Positions 59,201 through 64,000 of a stretch of DNA of 64,000 nucleotides are shown here, in pieces. Source of the DNA: Siphonodentalium dalli (taxonomy: Eukaryota > Mollusca > Scaphopoda > Gadilida > Siphonodentaliidae); the NCBI GenBank assembly GCA_032622095.1, contig CP136064.1, positions 45,457,573 through 45,521,572 of the forward strand. The letters are read 5' to 3'. The notes beneath the pieces were generated by a model that saw only the letters and a program-made list of their open reading frames with translations, was not told the DNA's origin and did no database searches. A program made the position numbers and the translations under genes. The stretch's first letter is position 1; each line of letters starts with the position of its first letter.

Positions 59201-62200
59201 ATCACTCTTGCTGGGCTGGGGACAATACTGGAATCGAAATTTGTGATGCAAGCAAACGTTATTATATCGCGTTTAAATTATCATAATATTACGGAGTACA
59301 TACGTGAATCTGATAATCCTCAGATATCCTTCTATTGTCATGAATCGACAAGAAACACATACTTATGAATAAAGCAGAAGATACATTCAGGTTATCGCAA
59401 ATTCGGTCGATGGTGAAAACTTTCTTTTAAATCGACATGATGACATTTTTATGAATGAAATGAACATGATGAAATCGACAAGCTTATTCGTATAGTACAC
59501 ATTTCAATCGGATTGCGCACATAGCGTCAATAATATAATGGTTAATTTCAGTAAAATACTCCCCTCTAGACAACAACCAACAGTCTTGACTTTTGAATAC
59601 TTTCAGTTTGATGTTGGTAGTTTATGTTCTATAAAAATTTGTTCAAAAGGAATGGCTTTTAAAAGTTTTTTTATTTAGGTTTTAAGTATGAGTCGGTGAG
59701 CTCGTAGTCTGTTTGCATTGAGAATCTCTGATTGCTCACATGATATGATTGACCTAATTTATACAAGAAATTGCTATTGAATCCACTGTGTCGATGAACC
59801 CTTGTGCATATCTGGAGTGTAATATATCACAATCACACCACGATATAATATAGGATTAAAAAGACACAGATATATCTTAGCTTATGCATGTGTTTTAGCT
59901 GTGGTTCGTTAATTACGCTAGCGTATGGTCATATTAACTAAGTCGGAAAGTTAGTCATAATGACTATGATGTTGATAGTCATAATATTCAGATTAGTCAA
60001 AAGGATTAGGATCCGCCTAAAATGTTGACTAGCTTATTTCGGTCAGGGGGGGGTGAATAAGTGGGCACTAGTCAACATTCTGACGACTGTCAGCCGATTA
60101 CTCGGGTTGTAGGAGGGCTATAGAATATGAACATAAGGATCTGGGGACATACATGTAACTGCCAGTGCAGACTGTGTTACATGTGGCGTTATTATCTGAT
60201 GGTTAAATTATTTTATAACGCTGTAAAATTTCACAAAAATAAAATTGGATGCGTAATATTATTTCTTATTCATTACAGGCCAACTCAGCGTGCTCGCCTT
60301 TGTGAAAATTTCTTCCCTAAATTTTGTCATCTGGCCTTGCAAGACAATAATTTGAAATTGCTATCGTACCGTTTTTCTATTTCAAATGTTTTTTCAATTT
60401 TATTATAGCTTTGTCTTTTTGAAAAAGCTAATATACTTACATTCGCTCTGCCATACATGGCATGTTTTTTTGGGTTGAAAATGGTCAATTGCTTTTTGAG
60501 TGTGCAGACCAAGAAGCTTAACTCAATACATAATTGTATGAACAAACCACAGTACAGTCATTTGTTTACGGTAGCCACTCCTGTCTACCATAAACAAAAA
60601 TATTCACGGGGCCTATGCCAATGATAATGATTCAGCATAGATTTGAAGTATATGTACAGTACCCGCTCCCAGGTTGCCAACATTACTGGACATTGTGTAT
60701 TGCTACATGCATCTATATGTTTATCAATTATATAATTATGGTGAATACACACAATCATTGAATTGTTAGACAAGTGGGTCAGGAACAAGTTCTAGGATAC
60801 AAGGTTGACAAATATATCTGTTTATTTTTTAGACCCACCCTTGACTCACCCTTCCGGGAAAGCAATTTTTGCCATCATTTCCAAATAGTATGACCGCACA
60901 GGCATTGAAACAGTTTATTTTCGTATGTTTTTTTCCTGACGGATTTCTGTAGTTCGAGAATATCTTTGCTGGACAGCTGGCATGGTTGGGCATTTTGAAA
61001 TTTTCCACAAAATCCAAAAATGGCCGCCAAACTTTTCTATTTTCTTATTGTCGACTATATAAGTGTGAAAATTTTCAAACGAAACCCGTTATGCATCCGA
61101 CGAGAGGTCATATATTATTACAACACGTGATTACATCTTGACATTTGTCACATTTGCAGAACAATCTGAACCGAAACGCTTGAAGTTATTCAAAAATTGT
61201 GGTTTCCCTATTACACCGGCCGCTAAACACACACTCGGGATGTTTTAACATAAGCTGTGTTTTTGCTAAATGCATACATGCAGTTTGTCATGTCCTTACG
61301 TTCACTATAGAACTACAATCTAAGACAAATTATGTCATCAATAGACTATTAGTAATGTTATAACTGACATACGAAAACTGGGATTCGCGCAGGTGATATT
61401 TTATTAATACATTATGTACATATCTCAATATTTGTCATATCGTGTGAGAAAGAGAAGTTAAATTCTAAAAGGCATTCAATGTATCCGCTTTTCAACTGAA
61501 CGCCCGTCCATCGAGGCAATTGTATTAATTCATCTGGTGTTGGCGTAAACATTTTTTTCTGAACGATTTACGATAGTGTCTGATGTATGTTATGTATAAA
61601 ATACCTTTACTTGGAAGCTGATCAGAATGAGCATTTCGACATGTTACTACATGACTCAAGATGGCCGTCAAAATGTCCAATTTCCACATTTATATTAGTG
61701 GTAGTTAGTTGTAAGACGGATAAATGACCAACGATAACCGTATTCGTATAAATAGTGGTTTATTGATGCAATGTGCACTCATAAAGTTGACTTTCTGACA
61801 CATTGAGAAAAAATGGAACCTTTAGCTCTTAAGAGGCATTTATTGCTTTTGCTTTTGTTCTACGAATATTATACATGTCGTGTCCGCCCATATCGTTTGC
61901 ACATCATAGCGCCAACAGTAGCAACCAGTGTGGCATTTACCGCCCCCTTCTATAATCCGTTAAGTTTTCATTGTAAGACATTATCGTTGACATTTCTAAG
62001 CATGTTAACGTGATAAGTTACTGTGGTGGGTTGACGGTAACATGGTGTGACATTGACAGCTTGGAGTTTATGTTCCACCGAGTCGCGAAGCGACGAGGTT
62101 GAACATACGCTCCAAGCCGTCAATGTCTCACCATGTTACCGTCAATCCACCACAATAACGTATATGTTCTGCCGACAGTCCTGGTCATTCTCATAAATAT

Positions 62201-62875
62201 GACATTTATTCCGAAGAATGATCAGCAGAAAATGTCAAAATCTCGTATCGCGCTCGCCATAACGTTGTTCAACGTAAATGACGTCATGAAAAAAGCAGGC
62301 CAGCGAGAGACGATGAAATGGTTGTCTTGGTTTCCCTTATGTTGGCGGCTCGAGATGTAATCATAGGATATGTTGCGCGGCTCTCTGACCAATCAACGAC
62401 GCGGTTGCTTAGTGGAGGCGGAACATATACACATAACATGCTAAGCATGTGTATGTTGAGCATGGTATGCTGTGTATGCTAAGCAAGGTATGTGTATGTT
62501 AATCATGGTATGTGTATGTTAAGCATGTTATGTGTATGTTAAGCATGTTATGCGTATGGTATATTCTTTATACATCATTGTTGTTGCATCGTGAGCAGGT
62601 TAACCATTGCTTTAATTAATACTCATTGACGAAATGACATAGGTCATAGGTCATTTGTCTGCTTACATTCCCGGAACACTCCTTTAGACGAATAATAGAT
62701 TATTCCATTGCATATATTCTTAACTGAATGGGAGAAACCATTTAAAAAAGAACAGTTTAAACCTGACTGACATGTATGTTTATTATTCAGGTGTTGGTCG
62801 TATGCCGGAAGGAACACTTATTTTACGAGTGGCCAGAATATATCTATAGGCATAGAAAACGTTGGCCTATGTGGT
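35166..62875 (+). CDS. Astacin-family (M12A) zinc metalloprotease, 5' part of gene, five exons
   Basis: Astacins are secreted or membrane-tethered zinc endopeptidases made as zymogens. Join 35166-35280, 40302-40383, 41213-41298, 58553-58670, 62791-62875. All donors and acceptors are GT/AG and phases 1, 2, 1, 2 agree across every junction, giving about 162 residues with no stop. Order: signal peptide; propeptide with IELDIKLTP, corresponding to the FxGD 'aspartate switch' region; KRFKR cleavage site; mature AGILSTEYRWPDNTVPYV; a helix ending TCIQFVPRT (first conserved Cys); then GCWSYAGR and GLCG (second disulfide pair). The zinc exon HExxHxxGFxHE is expected next but lies beyond the window. 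Introns are about 5.0, 0.8, 17.3 and 4.1 kb and full of transposons. No inactivating change in the visible exons. Confidence 0.88.
35301..37200. mobile_element. 1.3-kb TIR element, copy 2 (inverted, with nested MITE)
   Basis: Ends gtgtcaccagggggtcggaa and tccgacaacccc...cctggtgtcac, with the shared 'ccaggcacgtatgatc' inner terminal sequence. It is the reverse complement of 20219-21460 apart from an extra duplicated segment near 35430-35490 and a 0.6-kb insertion at 35720-36311. Sits in astacin intron 1, 20 bp after the exon 1 donor. Confidence 0.85.
35720..36311. mobile_element. 592-bp TTAA-flanked MITE nested in the 1.3-kb element
   Basis: TTAA at 35716-35719 and 36312-36315 brackets inverted termini AGGGGTACTGTA and TACAGTACCCCT. 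The homologous site in the copy at 20219-21460 lacks the insertion and reads TTCA at the target (near 21085-21095 in reverse), so the insertion boundary is directly visible. No coding capacity. Confidence 0.9.
37626..39645. repeat. Satellite, 50-bp unit x about 40
   Basis: Unit: actgataacttgacctgtat, gtccatgcgatagttagttc, atgcctccgc. Variants (tttgtgcatgcgac, cttgatgtgtttg, atgcctacgc) recur as blocks: 'atgcctacgc...gtgcatgcgacag' begins at 37811, 38161 and 38461, so higher-order units of 7 and 6 monomers exist. One out-of-register partial unit lies near 38850. In astacin intron 1; non-coding. Confidence 0.97.
40302..40383 (+). CDS. Astacin exon 2: propeptide
   Basis: Acceptor ttgttcttgttttcag precedes 82 nt: 2 nt completing a Gly codon, 26 codons, then 2 nt. 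Donor caatt|gtaaat. Encodes MMPDDIIELDIKLTPDELAS followed by a basic/polar tail. In astacin zymogens the corresponding FxGD Asp occupies the zinc; here the local sequence is ELDI, so the Gly is replaced. Without splicing the frame would stop at TAA in the donor region. Confidence 0.85.
40400..40585. repeat. Three tandem copies of a 62-64 bp unit
   Basis: gtattccttgagtaatgtca starts at 40400, 40462 and 40526, each followed by gttttcgtggtacacac and ctgtgattta. Lies 16 bp after the exon 2 donor, in the 829-bp intron 2. Confidence 0.95.
41213..41298 (+). CDS. Astacin exon 3: activation site and mature N-terminus
   Basis: Acceptor tgattacccattatag, 86 nt (1 + 28 codons + 1), donor ttcg|gtaaga. 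Encodes KRFKR, a basic processing site, directly followed by AGILSTEYRWPDNTVPYVI. The WP..VPYV.. pattern is diagnostic of the first strand of the astacin catalytic domain. Phase 2 on entry and phase 1 on exit both match the neighbours. Confidence 0.92.
41441..41510. repeat. 30-bp tandem duplication
   Basis: gggttatgttg(c/a)ttcagctatg and gacgttggtg repeat with 30-bp period in astacin intron 3. Confidence 0.85.
41750..42620. repeat. Diverged modules with AAGATGGCGGCC-type motifs
   Basis: CCAAGATGGCGTCC near 41762, GCAAGATGGCTGCC near 41927, a gatggcagtcaaaatggcgg segment near 42262 and a gacagtcgaaatggcggaaa segment near 42562. Spacing is roughly 170-330 bp. Probably relatives of the array in the big inverted repeat at 52-57 kb. 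Non-coding, intron 3. Confidence 0.55.
42621..43900. other. Intron 3 sequence without recognised features
   Basis: No exon with astacin similarity or other repeat family recognised. Confidence 0.4.
43901..44325. mobile_element. GGGTCACA-terminated MITE, copy C
   Basis: Both terminal repeats are present. The first internal hairpin is shortened: ccaatgcattctcttatata runs directly into agagaatgcattgg, so the stem tip is missing, while the second hairpin (about 44211-44276) is intact. In astacin intron 3. Confidence 0.9.
46094..46205. repeat. 37-bp tandem repeat x3 in left arm
   Basis: ttgttgtggcggggtatagg begins at 46094, 46131 and 46168. The corresponding part of the right arm (47355-47410) has only about one and a half related units, so copy number changed after the arms formed. 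The 46013-46402 and 46020-46400 (-) frames are artefacts of this repeat. Confidence 0.85.
48214..48707. mobile_element. 494-bp TTAA-flanked MITE, copy 2
   Basis: TTAA at 48210-48213 and 48708-48711. Inverted relative to, and the same length as, 26791-27284. The other arm of the host foldback element retains the pre-insertion site: a single TTAA in 'gtgcttaaggagtt' near 45289. This proves insertion at TTAA with duplication and shows it postdates the inverted duplication. Confidence 0.92.
49291..49420. repeat. 21-bp tandem repeat x6
   Basis: tttctagtgtctgggtgtgt repeats at 49291, 49312, 49333, 49354, 49375 and 49396. As 21 is a multiple of three it keeps frames open; the ORFs at 49152-49679 and 49297-49593 are artefacts. 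Confidence 0.95.
49737..49997 (+). CDS. Weak unknown ORF in intron 3
   Basis: 86 codons with balanced composition (for example HKQPVPVVSIQENSFNNAD) and a possible acceptor (ttatttttctgtag) near 49793. No family recognised, and splice phase does not fit between astacin exons in an obvious way. It lies just outside the large inverted repeat and is probably chance or a remnant. Confidence 0.12.
   Translation: MVLVRRNYDIKKKLLFFCSCHFCGVLLAERTEHKQPVPVVSIQENSFNNADTRAAKRLELPSLNTASIKVFHNMHVLECFKGPPNS
50468..50750. repeat. 16-bp tandem array, left foldback arm, about 17 units
   Basis: Two alternating unit types: cgattctccgaagacc and cataactccgaaggcc. All share the ctccgaag core. Confidence 0.95.
51454..51720. 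repeat. 16-bp tandem array, right foldback arm, about 17 units
   Basis: Inverted partner: cttcggagaatcggac and cttcggagttatgggc units. The order of unit types differs from the left arm, so the arms are not kept identical by simple copying. Confidence 0.95.
52700..53250. repeat. Diverged tandem units of about 172 bp with AAGATGGCGGCC
   Basis: The ATGGC motif pair recurs at about 52718, 52890, 53063 and 53236. Each is followed by 'gaaaaatcaccgaaa', 'ttattgtcacgacaactcca' and similar strings. Earlier, looser units lie at 52193 and 52342. The inverted arm carries the counterparts (56090-56460, 56810-56990). Confidence 0.75.
57640..57930. repeat. Degenerate tandem copies of the MITE hairpin
   Basis: Three to four copies of aggccaatgcattctcttgt / tatatgcgaggc, cttacaaggtcaatgtaaat and partial right-hand stems. 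They resemble the hairpin modules of the GGGTCACA MITE but lack its terminal repeats, and sit 170-460 bp upstream of MITE copy D. Confidence 0.7.
58099..58540. mobile_element. GGGTCACA-terminated MITE, copy D, next to astacin exon 4
   Basis: Complete element with both internal hairpins (about 58149-58219 and 58430-58497). Its right end differs from other copies: about 10 bp are missing (atccgacttgatttgatatg) and the terminal repeat reads gcggatcaca. The element ends at 58540 and exon 4 begins at 58553. Confidence 0.92.
58553..58670 (+). CDS. Astacin exon 4: helix and first conserved Cys
   Basis: 118 nt (2 + 38 codons + 2). Encodes AKIAEAMADWRAGTCIQFVP then RT and a strand ending in IIDDG. 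This matches the astacin order: helix A with W/E, TCI.FV.RT, then an aromatic/hydrophobic strand. Donor gatgg|gtaagtat is strong. The acceptor tatgtcatgcag has a weak pyrimidine tract, and a MITE ends 12 bp before the AG is complete. Confidence 0.92.
62023..62153. repeat. 131-bp hairpin
   Basis: gtggtgggttgacggtaaca and its downstream partner tgttaccgtcaatccaccac pair over about 57 bp with a few mismatches, around a central gtcgcgaagcgac palindrome. Probably a small foldback/MITE. Confidence 0.85.
62430..62560. repeat. Short tandem repeat gtatgttaagcatg(t/g)tat
   Basis: About six imperfect copies of an 18-20 bp unit in intron 4. Confidence 0.85.
62791..62875 (+). CDS. Astacin exon 5: CWSYxGR segment
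   Basis: Acceptor tgtttattattcag, 85 nt (1 + 28 codons). Encodes CWSYAGRNTYFTSGQNISIG followed by IENVGLCG. The G-CWSY-GR motif and the Cys about 26 residues later are the second disulfide pair of astacins, just before the zinc helix. I chose the donor tatgtggt|gtgagt because it is the consensus; an alternative (tatgtg|gtgtga) lies 2 bases earlier. The next exon (HExxH) is not seen before 64000. Confidence 0.88.
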
Positions 62876-63261
62876 GTGAGTACAATGACTGCAGTATGTT
62901 TGCAACATGGTATTGTGTAAACGGTAAAGATACGTAACTACCCCACCTCCAAAATGGTGACAAAATTTTTTAATCGAATGATATGAACAACAATGTTGTG
63001 AACTATGATTACCCGAATTTAGATTGTAAGTTAAAATGTGGAATGTCAACTAACTAAATAAATAACTAAAAATGGAAGAAGCTATGACAAAACGATCAGC
63101 GGTTATTCGTTCGGAAATGTAAAACTTTTACAAAACCCACTGCATCCAAATGGAACATGTAGCTGTCACGCCCACCCTTGATGTTACACTTTCAAAACTC
63201 GTATCTCAATCTATCAATCTATCAAATGTATAGGAACTTGGTATATTAGATACTGGACATT

Positions 63262-63682
63262 TGTGACCCGCCATATCAAATCGAGTCGTAAGTCGGGATT
63301 TTTTTTACCATAGGTCGCCTCGCATATATAAGAGAATGCATTGGCCTAACAATTTTTTATCATGTTTTTTAAATAAATGTTTCTTACAATTTTTAGGACA
63401 TAAAATAAAAAACATCCATTACCCTGCAGGGAGCCCCACACATATATAGAAGCATATAGAAGAGTTTCGTCTGCTCATGTTTGTCTGGAGCTCTGTATGG
63501 GTGAAATTATAAAATTGTTAAAGAATACAAGAACAAATTAATAAAATTGTAAAAAATTGTTAGGCCAATGCATGCTCTTATATATGCGAGGCGACATATG
63601 GTCGACTCGCATATATAAAATAATGCATTGGCACAGGGTAAAAAAAATCCCGACTTACGACTCATTGACATGGCGGGTCACA
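63262..63682. mobile_element. GGGTCACA-terminated MITE, copy E
   Basis: Both terminal repeats present. The left half of the first internal hairpin is deleted (ttttttttaccataggtcgc follows the terminal region directly), leaving an unpaired right stem; the second hairpin is present. Lies in astacin intron 5, about 390 bp past exon 5. Confidence 0.9.
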
Positions 63683-64000
63683 TATTATATTGGACGGATT
63701 GTGACAACTCGCTATGCATTTTACTGATTGAGTTGTATGAACCATACGACGTTATTGTTTTATATGTTACAGTTAAAACGTATAATTAGTTATCTATAAT
63801 AACTGAAAATTTCAGTTAGTATGTGCACGAATAATATCTTATTCCGGTGTTATATATAATACCTGCAATGTTCAGTTAAATTACATAATAACTGAAAATA
63901 TGTGCATCTTTAGCCATATTATTTGAAACACAATTGATAGTCATTACTAAACATACGGTCACTCAACTGATTCAGAAGGCTTCGCATGGGCTTGATACAT

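Larger units (their letters stand above)
58671..62790. other. Astacin intron 4
   Basis: No further astacin exon recognised. Repeated small palindromes 'gttagtcat(a/c)atgacta' near 58779 and 59950. AAAATGGCCGCCAAAC near 61018 and CAAGATGGCCGTC near 61659 belong to the AAGATGGC-type modules. A hairpin lies at 62023-62153 and short tandem repeats at 62430-62560. Confidence 0.6.

Noticed and set aside
62876-64000. Search for the astacin zinc-binding exon (HExxHxxGFxHE)
   Set aside because: No frame in this stretch shows the motif; most of it is intronic sequence and MITE copy E, so the exon must lie beyond the window.
1-64000. tRNA or rRNA genes
   Set aside because: No segment with recognisable tRNA box A/B context or rRNA core sequence was seen by eye; a covariance-model scan would be decisive but could not be run.

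Overview
The window is animal nuclear DNA: AT-rich, intron-bearing and dominated by transposable-element remnants, foldback structures and satellites. There is no operon structure, ribosome binding site, phage gene or CRISPR array. I think it is a marine-type invertebrate because of an astacin gene with a short propeptide and many small non-autonomous DNA transposons, but the species and phylum cannot be fixed from sequence alone.

The one convincing host gene is on the + strand in the right half: an astacin-family (M12A) zinc metalloprotease. It is split into at least five small coding exons: 35166-35280, 40302-40383, 41213-41298, 58553-58670 and 62791-62875. All four visible introns are GT-AG, and their phases (1, 2, 1, 2) join into a single uninterrupted frame of about 162 residues. 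This frame holds a signal peptide, a propeptide, a basic cleavage site, the mature N-terminus, and the conserved Cys and CWSY segments that precede the zinc site. The HExxH zinc-binding exon is not in the window, so the gene runs off the right edge. No single exon looks significant as an ORF; the gene appears only when the exons are spliced.

Left part (1-35 kb), intergenic: tandem pairs of a repeat rich in TCAAGGTCA-type motifs (150-1046 and 10032-11146); a Harbinger-like element with TAA target duplications that contains a 61-bp minisatellite (3126-4737); a 5'-truncated L1/Tx1-like LINE with two single-base frameshifts (about 11815-14700); a second decayed LINE fragment (16385-17030); a CACTA-like element (17718-19874); a 1.24-kb inverted-terminal-repeat element (20219-21460); a CpG-rich palindromic element (23907-24413); a 494-bp TTAA-flanked MITE (26791-27284); two abutting perfect hairpins (27371-27551); and a diverged inverted repeat (31780-33235).

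Right part (35-64 kb), the astacin gene: intron 1 holds a second, inverted copy of the 1.3-kb element carrying its own nested TTAA MITE, then a satellite of about 40 copies of a 50-bp unit. Intron 3 (17.25 kb) holds two very large inverted repeats, 44858-49150 and about 49995-57530. The first contains a second 494-bp TTAA MITE, with the matching empty site preserved in the other arm. The second is interrupted by a foldback element whose arms are 17 tandem 16-bp units each. A 0.42-0.46-kb MITE family with GGGTCACA termini occurs five times, and one copy ends 12 bp before the splice acceptor AG of astacin exon 4.

Most other open reading frames in the window are by-products of repeats. A few short ones (2673-2846, 5441-5832, 23045-23266, 49737-49997) are listed as weak candidates only.
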